Shown here piece after piece: positions 1-10,860 of a stretch of DNA of 64,000 nt (positions are counted from its first letter, which is position 1; the number at the start of each line of letters is the position of its first letter). Made by a program: the position numbers and the translations under genes. Location of the stretch: positions 64,474,984 through 64,538,983 of the forward strand of contig NC_057919.1 of NCBI RefSeq assembly GCF_018873765.1, read 5' to 3'. Source of the DNA: Telopea speciosissima (lineage: Eukaryota > Streptophyta > Magnoliopsida > Proteales > Proteaceae). The notes beneath the pieces are model-generated. The model made no database searches. It was not told the origin of the DNA and worked only from the letters and a program-made list of their open reading frames with translations.

Positions 1-250
1 CCTGATTAAAATCACCGACAACCATGATAGGTATTGTAATATTTCTCACATAATCAGATAGATCAGTTCAAAATTTTCTACTTTCAGCCAATGGTGGTGG
101 GGCATAAATGCAAAGTAAACACCATAGGCTATCATTACGGGGAACCAGTCAAAATGATAGAAATGAATTTGCAGCCCAGGAAGACTGAATGAATAGATCA
201 AACATTGAAAGGTTTTTCCTATTGATCTTGGGGACCTGTAATAGATCAAT
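1..250 (-). pseudogene. L1-type LINE endonuclease relic (partial)
   Basis: On the minus strand the window edge reads a stretch ending in IMVVGDFNQ, which resembles the GDFN motif of the apurinic-type endonuclease of plant L1 LINEs. The open frame leading to it (VENFELIYLIM and upstream) has the spacing expected of the region before that motif. Only about 80 residues are visible, the frame contains a stop, and the rest lies outside the window. No target duplication or tail can be seen. The call rests on one short motif, so it is tentative. Confidence 0.4.
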
Positions 251-1640
251 CTAATTAATCAGCGAGCCAGACGGGTCCAGATATCATAATATTGATGATA
301 TCAGCAACATGGATAGATAACCTTGACAAGAAAAAGGAAACACAGAATGAAAAAATAAAAGAAAATTGCAGTTACAACGGTACAGGTATCACAATGAAAG
401 AAATGGTCACACATAATAGGAGAGAAAATGAAGACAATTTCATTCCATTATTTGGAAGAACTAAAAAAGGCTACAGATAACTAATTACTTGTCGTAGTAT
501 GAAGGTGTCGACTGAACACTCACCCCATCATCATGCACCTACCCAATTAGTATAGTGATGTTGTGACCAACTTAGTCTGTTCATATCAACTCTATCTGCA
601 AAGAGGGAAATGGAAGAATGTGACTTAAAACATAATTAAGTAATATTTCATCTCTGTGACATTCACCATCCATCGTAGTATTTCCACTAACCTTGTGGTT
701 CTTCCACATGATCTATTTCCATGCGATGCAGACTACTGTATCTAGTCAAGATAAACATTATGATACTAAGGGAATTGACCAATATTCACAAACAAAACAT
801 GAAACCATATGTGCATGTTAATGAAATACTTGGAATACTCCGCTGTGCCTTTCAACACAAAAGGGGGAAATTGTAACTTTATTAAGCTAAGTACTTAATT
901 TGTGTGATGGACAAAGAATTTGTGACAACCGAAAATGGAAAGCACTGTCATTGCAAGATGGAGGGAGATCATAAATAAATCTACATATATATATACATAG
1001 GATTTTTTAAGTACACCCTACACTCATTGTAACAGTAAGGCAGAACCGTAAGCAGATGAAAATATGACTTTGCAAACACATATTCCTGTATTGGCATTAT
1101 GTAGTTTTTCTGTTACAAGATAAAATACAATGGAGCAAAACCCCAAATGTGTACAAAGATACCCTATTTCCATTTCTGCAGCAAAGGATAGAACTAAATA
1201 AATTGAACAGAATTAATTTGTATTCTGACCTATTTAGAAAACTAATCCAAACTTAGTATAGTTGTAGCTTCAAGATCCAAGGATGACTACACGGCTTTCT
1301 GCTTCTGCAAATTCACTAAGAGGTGTAAATAGAAGTCAGCATCTCATTCCTTGTGTCTGGCTCTTCAGCAAAATGTCAACGAGGGCATTTTCACTCAATG
1401 CTGTGGAGTTGTGACTGTTGTGTTTTGATCTTTATATGCATTTACTGAGCCCTCATTATTCATATTTCCTAGTGCTCATGACTCAGCTATGGATAATAAC
1501 TGCTATTACAAAACTCTCATCTCTAGTAGGAATCCTCCTAAAGAAATATCTTCATTTAGCATGCTATCTCTACTCCTGTACCCTGGTACTCATGGTCCTC
1601 ATTTATGACTAATGGAAAGTGTTTAAAAACTTCCAAGAAG
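251..1640. other. No gene recognised
   Basis: AT-rich sequence with only short, unconvincing open frames. There is a short (AT)n run near 986-1000. I see no conserved domain, tRNA or convincing splice-flanked exon. Confidence 0.5.
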
Positions 1641-3135
1641 TAGGCTTATAAATTAGGTCCATTACAATAAAAAGCCTAACCGATAATATAACTACCCAAA
1701 GGTCAATTTCAGCCATTGGAGCTTGAGCATATGCCTCCATACGAGATTTATGTCTAATGCAACTGCATTAATTCCCCTGGTGTTGAGAAAAACACGACCT
1801 CGAGTTTTGTAGAACAGTAGGAACAAGAATACTTTAATGGGTGCTTGCAGTTCCTTGTCTGCAACCCGAACAAAATCCAAGATATGAAGCTTCGATGTTG
1901 CATCTGAGTCTTGAAATATATGGGGAATAACAAACTCAATATGAAGAACATCCATTGTTGCATTAGAGTCTGTTGTTGCTTCACCCATGATCATGTCTCC
2001 CATTGCCATGTCTTATTGTCCCATATCAGAGTGGTCTTCCTCTTGCATTGACCTTTCGGCTCTTCCTGTGGTTGCATTGTTGGTGTCGCTTTGACCAAAT
2101 TTAAGGAGTTATCACTTCGCAACCCTTTCAAAACAAAATTGCACTGTAGATGAGAGGACTTTAACATATATACATTTGATTTCAGGATCGAGAATACCCT
2201 ATCAATCTTCCAACCATTATTGACCAACTCTAATGATGTGTTTCGAAGAATCTACACCTCACAATTAGCACCATCATATGGACAAATTGAAAATTCAATG
2301 ATTACATCATCTTCAGATTCAAAGATAATTTCATTGGTTTTTGATAACATGTCCACCATAGACTTTAAGACAAAGTTGTTACTTTTCCCTTCATCAATGA
2401 AAAAAATAGCAAGTTTTAAGTTGGCAAGAGAACTCTAGCCTTGAACACAATGGAATCCATGGGCGAGTTTGCTCTGATACCAAATAATAAAATCTGAAAA
2501 ATCCAGATTATAGATCTTAGATGCAAGCAGGCCCAATGATCAAATCCGTGATCAGATCTGAGATAAAGGAAGCAACAGTGTTGTTAAGGGAAGAAATCGG
2601 ATCGATAGAAAGAGAGAAAAAAGAGATGAGATCAATCTTCTTGAGAGGAAGAAGAGAGAAGAAGAGAAGATAAGAGGAGAAGAAATCAAGTTTGGAATAC
2701 CAATCCTGTATGGACTGCTCAACAGCACCAAAACTCTTAAAACTCGCATTCTTTACTCAAATCATCTTTAATGATGGGGGTGTACAACATATATAAAGTA
2801 CTAAAATTCCTAATTTGATTCATAAAAGAACTCTAATCACTCTAACATAATAAAGTAAATAAACTTAAAACAGAACTCTATCTAGCTATTAAGTATTCTA
2901 ATCTAACTCAAATACTCAACTTAACTACTAATCCCGTGTACTGGTTTTATCCCCACTTTTTGGGCTTATAAATTAGGTCCATTATAATTAAACCCACAAA
3001 AATAAAAGGCTTAACCGATTACATAACTACCCAAAGGTCAATTTCAGCCGATTGGACTGCAATAAGCACCGTATGGGCCTCTCTAGCTTGAGAATATGCC
3101 TCCATACGAGATTAATGTTTAATCCCATTGCATTC
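1641..3135 (-). mobile_element. Decayed short LTR retrotransposon, minus strand
   Basis: Two direct repeats about 1.3 kb apart (about 1641-1770 and 2960-3135) share long near-identical runs, for example the piece reading CTCGTATGGAGGCATAT on the minus strand. Between them, 2471-2482 reads TGGTATCAGAGC on the minus strand. That is the usual tRNA-Met primer-binding site of plant LTR elements, and it sets the orientation as minus. The roughly 700-bp interior downstream of the primer site holds broken open frames that I do not recognise. The downstream repeat is truncated. Exact LTR ends and a target duplication were not found. Confidence 0.5.
2471..2482 (-). other. Primer-binding site (tRNA-Met type)
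   Basis: The minus strand reads TGGTATCAGAGC, complementary to the 3' end of plant initiator tRNA-Met. It lies just inside the presumed 5' LTR of the element at 1641-3135. Confidence 0.6.
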
Positions 3136-5200
3136 GGGTGGACTCGCAAAATCATATTCCTTCCCTCCTTTTTTCCTTTTGTTTTCGAGCATCAGCTCCA
3201 ACAAAGAGAGCAACTTTTATAAATTCCAAGCTACTATCAAAAGGCAAAATGTATGTTCTTCCAAAACCCTAGAAACTCAGCAAGGATGCTTTCTCTTTCT
3301 TCCCATCAATATTTTATAGCTTCTATATGAATTCCCTAACACAACTAATATGGGATGGGAATTCTCAATCAATCTAATAATGGGTTAGATAAAATTAAAG
3401 ACATTGTTTCAACATATGATCCGAAACAAAATCTACCGTTATGTTTGCTTAAGAGCTTCCCGATTGAGACTCAAAAACCCTTAGTCATGCCGTTAATTGA
3501 ACTAGGGTCATTGTGATTCATAGAAATTAGGGGTGTCAAATGTGGGCCGCACCAGTAGGCCCGACCGGTTAAAGCTCGATACCGGACTGACTGGTTAGTA
3601 AATGGCCTGGTGCTGCGCCTAGCCTGATTATGTACTGGTTGTTCTCAATGGTTGGTTGTCGCCATACAGGTGCCCAACTGAGACCAACTAACACCATTAC
3701 GGATTTCTTTCCTCTAAGGTTCCCTCACCATACGGTTCGTGAGGTTCTCCTTAGGGATGCTCAACACTTGTCAAAGCTATATCCAACAGTTGGCTTTTGA
3801 AATACAACCGGAGTGTTGGTTCCCCATGAACCAGTGACTCTCTCTCTCCACTCTTTCCTCAAAACCACTCTCTTCTCTCTCCTCTCTCCACGTTTGCAAC
3901 ATCCCAATGAAAAAGCAAAGTGCAAAGACGTCTCCTCTCTCTATACTATTTCCAAAGAAAAAACGAAGAGAGCTTGGAGAAACTCCGGTGGTCACTTCTG
4001 CAAACTCCAGCGAATGCGTTGCAACCTTCACTCTCGGCCCTCCATAAACCGATCTTCACTCTTTCAATTCTCCACTCCGACGAAGGCATTGCAACCTTGT
4101 GAGCCAGGCGTCTGCAACCGTTCACTCTTGGCCCTCCATAAACCTCCCGAGAAAGGATCAACCCCGACGTCACCGCTGTGCACTTTGGTCAGTTCTCTCT
4201 CTTCATTCAAAATCCTAAGACTTGTTTGTCTAGTTTTAGCTTCTGAGTTTTCTATATATAATGTCCATGTTCTACAGACATCATCATATCATCGAATTTC
4301 AAAAGACAAGAAAAAAAATCTGTTTTCTTTTAACTTAGTGTAATATGTGTAAGAAGAAGAAATTACATACAAGATATATGAGATGATGATACAAAGTGAG
4401 AGGACTTACAGAATCTGGTCCTAGCATGACTAAAGAGAGATTATTGGAAGTCCTGAACCAAAGAGAGAATGATACACACCCATGTGAAATTCAAATCCAT
4501 ACTACATTCTAAGTCAATGTTCTGTTTTTAAGTCATAGTTTGAGAAGGAATGTCAAATACTAGTATAGTTGACTATTCCAAGTGGAGTTTAAGAACTGTT
4601 AGAGCGCCAGTTTATAAAATCTATATATAGATAAGTGTCCTAGGGCCTTAGACACCAATTTATGAAATATATTCAGTTTGGTTTTATGAAGTTTTGCTGC
4701 TGTGAATTCTGTAGCGTGCGTAGTAGATTCCAAGTGGGGCTTAGGTGGTTTCATAGTCGTGTTGTCTCTTCTATCTATCTATCAAGATCTACAGATCAAA
4801 TCCTTTCAACCTCTATACCTTGCAGATCTTATATTTCTTCATTCAGTTCAGTTTTGTTGTTGCTATACTACATGGATTGTACTCAAATTTCATATAGTTA
4901 TTTTTGATAATTCTCAGAGATTCTGTTATCGATTTTTGAACTTTTAGATTGATTCTTAGAGTTCTAGACCTACTACCTGAAATCCTAGTAGCATCAACAC
5001 TAAGAACAATGGGAAAATCAGTTTATAGCAAAACAGAAACGAATGGCTAACCTTAGGTACATGAAGATAATTTGGTTTCACCTTGAAGGTATTCCTACAG
5101 TATCTGGGGATGATACTCTAAAATCTTTACTTTTACAAGAAACTCCATTGTAAGCAATATTTTGAGGATCTAGGGATGACACTCCCTGACACAGCCCTTT

Positions 5201-5278
5201 GTCAATTTTCAAAATGGGTTGTGTTGATGGTTCACGATCCACATTTGCTAAACCATGAAAATAAGGATCTGTTAAAGC
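5201..5278 (-). pseudogene. Captured MAP kinase exon fragment (left arm)
   Basis: The minus strand encodes ALTDPYFHGLANVDREPSTQ, then PI and a few residues resembling the SKLE that follows in plant group D MAP kinases. This is the segment just after kinase subdomain XI, normally continued by EFEFERR. Here similarity ends after about 26 residues and an unrelated open stretch follows to 5078. It lies in antisense to, and upstream of, the transposase fragment. The same piece occurs in the right arm, so it was in the element before the arms diverged. It is a gene fragment, not a kinase. Confidence 0.7.
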
Positions 5279-5532
5279 ATGCAAAAACAAGCAACAGGGA
5301 GTTTTTTTTTTAGAGAGGATTCAGGAAAAGTCTGCAACTGAGAACCAGGAAAATTATATATATATTTTTTGATAAATAATACTGTTGTTTCTTGTTTCAT
5401 TAATCCATGGTTTTTATATTCTTACTCTTAGTTATATTGTTTATTTCTTAGGGTTTATGTGTGTTTATGAATCTCGAATTTTAAGCATTATCATTGTTGT
5501 TTTTCTATACTTTGCTACTCTTTAGGTGGGTT

Positions 5533-6292
5533 ATGGATAATCCAATAGATACACCGGATAAGCCTTTCATCGGCATGCAGTTTGATTATGACAATGAAGC
5601 ATATGAGTTCTATAACAGTTACAGAGGAAGATTGGGTTTTAGTGTCAGAAAAGACCATGTAAATAAGAGCAAGAAGGATAAAAATGTGATAACTTCGAGG
5701 AGATTTGTTTGTAGTCAACAATGTATTCGGCCAAAAGACAAGCGTGTTGATGATGCAAGGAACTCTCGAGTAGAGACGAGAACTAATTGTGTTGCTCGTA
5801 TGGGAATAATTCTTTTGCAAACTGGAAAATACGAATGCCAAGATTTTGTTGAGGAGCATAATCATGAGCTTCATGTAGCATCTAGCACCCACATGATGCG
5901 GTTACAACTGATCATTTCAGATGTATATGCCTCTGAAATTGAGTTGGCTGATAATTCTGGAATTAGACCTAAGCCCTTTTTTGAGTTCATGGGCAACCAG
6001 GCAGGTGGGAAACAGAGTCTTGGTCATACCCGAGTCGATCATTACAATTATCTCCGTACTAAACGTCAGCGTGACTTAAAGTATGGTGAACCGGGGATTT
6101 GTTACGATATTTTGTGAAACAAACCATGCTCAATCCCTCTTTTACTTACAGCTTGCAGTTGGATACAGAAGAGCAGATAACTAATATTTTTTTGGCCGAT
6201 CCGAGAATGATAATAGATTATGCGCTTTTTGGTGATGTTGTGACGTTTGATACAATATTTTGTACAAACAAGGAGAATAGGCCTTTTGGTAT
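5533..6292 (+). pseudogene. 5' half of the MULE transposase, duplicated in the left arm
   Basis: From the ATG at 5533 the frame reads MDNPIDTPDKPFIG and then the FAR1 zinc-binding region (AYEFYNSYRGRLGFSVRK, a Cys in RTNCVARM and the HNH triad in EEHNHELH). This copy stays open through the FAR1 domain, unlike its partner on the right. A one-base shift near 6095 ends it at 6117; the continuing homology in the next frame (MLRYFVKQTMLNPSFTY) runs to 6292, where the arm stops inside the DDE domain. A plausible splice acceptor, CTTTAG, lies just before the start at 5525. The fragment could at most encode a free DNA-binding domain. Confidence 0.8.
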
Positions 6293-6315
6293 ACCTGAGA
6301 TGCAACCATTTTTTT

Positions 6316-8380
6316 TTATTTCTTTCTCTTTTTTGGTTTTTCTATACAACTTTTAATTCTTTTACTTGGGTAGGAGCCCGGCTTCTTCTTCCTCTCTTTC
6401 TTCTTCAGCCCTTTCGCTATATCTAGATTTAAATCCTCAATTGATTCTTCTTCATTTAAATTTGGGGCTTGCCGAGAAAGATTTTCTAATTGTTTACACA
6501 AATCACTAGCAACATTGTTCACCAATGCATATCTCTCGGTTGAATTGGATGCTTGTGTAGCAATCTTTACTAGTTTAGGACAAAGAATCCTATAACGCTA
6601 TATAAAATCCAAATTAACATCTTCCTCAACTTCTTTTCTACTGATATCTTCCACTACCATTTTTCTTGCCCCACGTGTCCATCTATTCAAAATGTATGCT
6701 TCAAGAATAACCTTGATATCTAATCTTTCCATAATCTTCATAACATGACAACATAGGATGCCAAATGACTCAAATTTCTTGCAGCTACATTCAAATATAA
6801 ACTCAGATGGATTACACTCAATTTTATATCCCACCCCAGCTGAATTAAGAACACCAACAACATACTTTTGGACAGTATTACTTTCATCTTTTTCTTTTAT
6901 GTAGCACATACCAAATGATTCATATTCATCATGAAATAAGCCGAATATCAAAGGAGTGTATACTTTTGATGCCTGTACCATTATGGGCGTGTACTTATAC
7001 GCTTTCTTTGGCAGCTTATTTCTTGAATCAAACTCAGCCTTCAATTCAATAGCACGTTTATCATTCACTACCCGCTCAAAATGCTTAAAAAATTGTATAA
7101 TATCGAAAGTACAATTTGTATAATCCTTCAAGTCTGCATTTATGCTTTCACTTAGCTGTGTACTCCGCATACCTCCTATAAATGTATTCTTCATATAACA
7201 TCTGGCCCACTTATGTTTAAGCCCATAAATACGATCCAACCATGAACCATTTTCAACTCGATAGTCGAACCTTAGTTGTTCCCACGCATTATCAAATTGT
7301 TCTTCCTCATCATATTGATATATGCATTTTTTAAGATCTGATAGGAAGCTTGACCCATCATTCATTAAGTTACCTAGATGCTTAATCCCATTCTGCATCA
7401 AATGCTAAGTACACAGACCATAACATGTTTTAGGAAACACTTTTGAAATTGCATTTGCCATTGCAACATCTTAATCTGTAAAAATTGTTATAGGCTTCCT
7501 TTTTTCATGAGTTTCCAAAAAAGTCTCAAACAACCATTTGAATGATTCAACCGTCTCATCATATAAAAGAGCTGCCCCAAATATAACAACTCCTCTGTGA
7601 TGGTTAAATCCACAAAAAATACCAAAAGGCCTATTCTCCTTGTTTGTACAAAATGTTGTATCAAAAATCACAACATCACCAAAAAGCGCATAATCTATTA
7701 TCATTCTCAGATCGGCCCAAAAAATATTAGTTATCTGCTCTTCTGTATCCAATTGCAAGTTGTAAGTAAAAGAGGGATTGAGCATGATTTGTTTCACAAA
7801 ATATCGTAACAAACTCCCCCGGTTCACAATACTTTAAGTCACATTGACTTTTAGTACGGAGATAATTGTAATGATCGACTCGGGTATAACCAAGGCTCTG
7901 TTTCCCACCTGCCTGGTTGCTCATGAACTCAAAAAAGGGCTTAGGTCTAATTCCAGAATTATCAGCCAACTCAATTTCAGAGGCATGCACATCTGAAATG
8001 ATCCGTTGCGACCGCATCATGTGGGTGGGAGATGCTACATGAAGCTCATGATTATGCTCCTCAACAAAATCTTGGCATTCGTATTTTCCAGTTTGCAAAA
8101 GAATTATTCCCATACGAGCAACACAATTAGTTCTCGTCTCTGCTCGAGAGTTCCTTGCATCATCAACACGCTTGTCTTTTGGCCGAATACATTGTTTATT
8201 ACAAACAAATCTCCTCGAAGTTATCACATTTTTATCCTTCTTGCTCTTATTTACATAGTCTTTTTCTGACACTAAAACCCAATCTTCCTTTGTAACTGTT
8301 ATAGAACTCATATGCTTCATTGTCATAATAAACTACCTGCCGATGAAAGGCTTATCCGGTGTATCTATTGGATTATCCAT
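6316..8380 (-). pseudogene. FAR1/FHY3-type MULE transposase, inactivated
   Basis: On the minus strand the ATG at 8380 opens a gene whose parts are all recognisable. The first is an N-terminal FAR1 zinc-binding region with the final HNH pair (near 8230-8010). Next is the MULE DDE domain (FDTTFCTNKENRPFGIF near 7650, then the IFTD motif at 7474, with a likely third acidic residue in STQLSES near 7160). Then comes a SWIM zinc finger (CSCKKF...CCHVM near 6770) and a basic tail ending KPKKRKK. It is disrupted by TAG at 8333-8335, a one-base loss and gain between about 8330 and 8265, a shift near 7822, TAA at 7471-7473, TAG at 7405-7407 and TAG at 6598-6600. The nonsense changes after the first shift fit C-to-T or G-to-A transitions. 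In an active element this protein would bind the inverted ends and cut and join DNA in the nucleus. Confidence 0.85.
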
Positions 8381-10297
8381 AACCCACCTAAAGAGTAGCA
8401 AAGTATAGAAAAACAACAATGATAATGCTCAAAATTTGAGATTCATAAACACACATAAACCCTAAGAAATAAACAATATAACTAAGAGTAAGAATATAAA
8501 AAACATGGATTAATGAAACAAGAAACAACAGTATTATTTATCAAAAAATATATATATAATTTTCCTGGTTCTCAGTTGCAGACTTTTCCTGAATCCTCTC
8601 TAAAAAAAAAAAATCTCCCTGTTGCTTGTTTTTGCATGCTTTAACAGATCTTTATTTTCATGGTTTAGCAAATGTGGATCGTGAACCATCAACACAACCC
8701 ATTTTGAAAATTGACAAAGGGCTGTGTCAGGGAGTGTCATCCCTAGATCCTCAAAATATTGCTTACAATGGAGTTTCTTGTAAAAGTAAAGATTTTAGAG
8801 TATCATCCCCAGATACTACAGGAATACCTTCAAGGTGAAACCAAATTATCTTCATGTACCTAAAGTTAGCCATTCGTTTATGTTCTGCTATAAACTGATT
8901 TTCCCATTGTTCTTAGTGTTGATGCTACTAGGATTTCAAGTAGTAGGTCTAGAACTCTAAGAATCAATCTAAAAGTTCAAAAATCGATAACAGAATCTCT
9001 GAGAATTATCAGAAATAACTATATGAAATTTGAGTACAATCCATGTAGTATAGCAACAACAAAACTGTACTAAATGAAGAAACATAAGATCTGCAGGGTA
9101 TAGAGGTTGAAAGGATTTGATCTGTAGATCTTGATAGATAGATAGATAGATAGAAAAGACAAATGAGACTAGGAAACCACCTAAGCCCCACTTGGAATCT
9201 ACTACGCACACTACAGAATTCACAGCAGCAAAACTTCATAAAACCAAACTGAATATATTTCATAAATTGGTGTCTAAGGCCCTAGGACACTTATCTATGT
9301 ATAGATTTCATAAACTGGCACTCTAACAGTTCTTAAACTCCACTTCGAATAGTCAAAGATACTAGTGTTTGACATTCCTACTCAAACTATGACTTAAAAA
9401 CAAAACATTGACTTAGAATGTAGTATGGATTTAAATTTCACATGGGTGTGTATCATTCTGTCTTTGGTTCAGGACTTCCAATAATCTCTCTTTGGTCATG
9501 CTAGGACCAGATTCTGTAAGTCCTCTCACTCTGTATCATTGTCTCATATATCTTGTATGTAATATCTTCTTCTGACACATATTACACTAAGTTAAAAGAA
9601 AACAGATTTTTTTTTCTTGTCTTTTGGAATTCGATGATATGATGGTGTCTATAGAACATGGACCTTATACATAGGAAAAAAAAAACTCAGAAGCTAACAC
9701 TAGACAAACAAGTCTTGAGATTTTGAATGAAGAGATAGAGAGAGACAGAGAGAGAGAGAACTGACCAAAGTGCGCAGCGGTGACGCCGGGGGTTGATCCT
9801 TTCTCGGGATGTTTATGGAGGGCTGAGAGTGAACGGTTGCAGACGCCTGGCTCACGAGGTTGCAACGCCTTCGTCGGGGTAGAGAACTGAAAGAGTGAAG
9901 ATCGGTTTATGGAGGGCCGAGAGTGAAGGTTGCAACACCTTCGTCGCATTCGCCGGAGTTTGCAGAGGTGACCACCGGAGTTTCTCCAAGCTCTCTTCAT
10001 TTTTTCTTTGGAAATAGTATAGAGAGAGGAGAGAGACGAGAGAGAGGAGACGTCTTTGCACTTTGCTGTTTCATTGGGATGTTGCAAACGTGGAGAGTGG
10101 AGAGAGGGAGAGAGAAGAGAGTGGTTTTGAGGAAAGAGTGGCAAGAGGAGAGAGAGAGAGTCACTGGTTCATAGGGAACCAACACTCCGGTTGTATTTCT
10201 AAAGCCAACCGTTGGATACAGCTTTGACACATGTCGAGCATCCCTAAGGAGAAACTCACAAACCGTATGGTGAGGGAACCTTAGAGGAAAAATATCC
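7619..10297 (-). repeat. Right terminal inverted arm of the MULE
   Basis: Inverted copy of 3701-6292, slightly longer (about 2.68 kb) because of small insertions. One is an extra GATA-type microsatellite unit run near 9133-9152. It is contiguous with the centre of the transposase gene, so this arm holds the original arrangement and the left arm is the duplicate of the gene's 5' half. Confidence 0.9.
8638..8715 (+). pseudogene. Captured MAP kinase exon fragment (right arm)
   Basis: Inverted partner of the piece at 5201-5278. It reads the same residues except DLYFHG in place of DPYFHG. The open frame around it extends from 8626 to 8838 and ends in sequence that is not MAPK-like and that I do not recognise, but which is also shared by both arms. 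Confidence 0.7.
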
Positions 10298-10860
10298 CAC
10301 CATTACCTGGCCGTTCTATAGTCTAGTTATCCCGTCTATAGTCTGATGAACCCAATTAGCCCATTTACAGCCCGATTTATAGCCCAATTAAGCCCATTCA
10401 CAGCCCAATTAACATGACCCCAATTATGGACTGGTAACTAACCAACCAAACAGAAACATGTCTATGAATGGCCTATGGGGCCTGATTAACTAAGCAGTCG
10501 ATAACGATGCGGGGCTTTAAATTGGTGGGACCTATTAAGCCCAACCAAAACCCACCAGGTTCAACCGGTTGACACCTAATAGAAATGACTGACCAAGGAA
10601 AGCAGGAAGCAATAAACAAAGTAGTGTGGTGTGAGAGACATAATGAGAGGTTGAAGAGTGGCTACACTGGTACCTGAGAAGGAGAAGCTTGGAAGGCGTG
10701 TTCATGACCAATACATGTAAGGAAATTGATGCAACAAGTGAAAGTTTTGAGAGAGTTGCCACTCAGGCTCAGCTCCATCTTCTCTAGCTTATTCGCTTCT
10801 GCACTAAAGCTCTAACAGATAAAAATGTCCTTTCTTCTTCTTCATTTTGTCATTCTTACC

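Larger units (their letters stand above)
3701..6292 (+). repeat. Left terminal inverted arm of the MULE
   Basis: It matches the reverse complement of 7619-10297 from the terminus to the stretch GCCTTTTGGTAT at 6281-6292, where similarity stops abruptly. At about 2.59 kb it is far longer than the 100-500 bp usual for Mutator termini. Scattered substitutions and small indels separate the two arms. Confidence 0.9.
3701..10297. mobile_element. Mutator-like element with ~2.6-kb inverted arms
   Basis: The left end is GGATTTCTTTCCTCTAAGG and the right end, read inward, is GGATATTTTTCCTCTAAGG. Nine bases, CACCATTAC, flank both ends exactly (3692-3700 and 10298-10306), the target duplication length of Mutator transposons. 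The arms 3701-6292 and 7619-10297 are inverted copies along their whole length, with several indels. Each holds a presumed promoter, a captured MAPK exon fragment and the 5' half of a FAR1-type transposase. The 1.3-kb centre is unique and carries the 3' half of that gene on the minus strand. The gene is broken many times, so the element is not autonomous now. The paralogous block near 49.06 kb shows the site without insertion. Confidence 0.9.
3528..10578. mobile_element. hAT-like non-autonomous element, interrupted by the MULE
   Basis: The left end reads TAGGGGTGTCAA and the right end reads TTGACACCTA, an imperfect terminal inverted repeat of the common plant hAT type. The eight bases before the left end (3520-3527) and after the right end (10579-10586) are both ATAGAAAT, a perfect 8-bp target duplication as expected for hAT insertion. 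Without the nested Mutator element and its duplication the hAT copy would be about 445 bp, with no coding capacity. The block at 48.3-49.6 kb carries an older, damaged copy of the same element. Confidence 0.75.
3165..10860. repeat. Duplicated block A (paralogue of 48340-49610)
   Basis: From 3165 to 3700, and again from 10307 to 10860, the sequence aligns by eye, in order, with 48340-49610. The distant copy lacks the 6.6 kb between 3701 and 10306. Shared landmarks are the run ending ACTATCAAAAGGCAAAAT near 3240 and the stretch after 10586 that begins with GACTGACCAAGGAAAGCAGG. Many substitutions and indels separate the copies, so the duplication is old. Block B therefore serves as a paralogous empty site for the elements listed inside this block. 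Confidence 0.75.

Noticed and set aside
3813-4343. 176-codon frame in the left MULE arm and a 159-codon partner in the right arm
   Set aside because: The two copies differ by several indels that change the frame and the sequence is CT-rich with internal tandem pieces, so it looks like a leader or promoter region and not a conserved protein.
5533-8380. Functional FAR1/FHY3 light-signalling transcription factor
   Set aside because: The gene sits within transposon ends, is broken several times, and its 5' half is duplicated in the opposite arm.
3701-10297. Reading the long arms as LTRs of a retrotransposon
   Set aside because: The arms are inverted, not direct, there is a 9-bp duplication, and the coding content is a DDE transposase.
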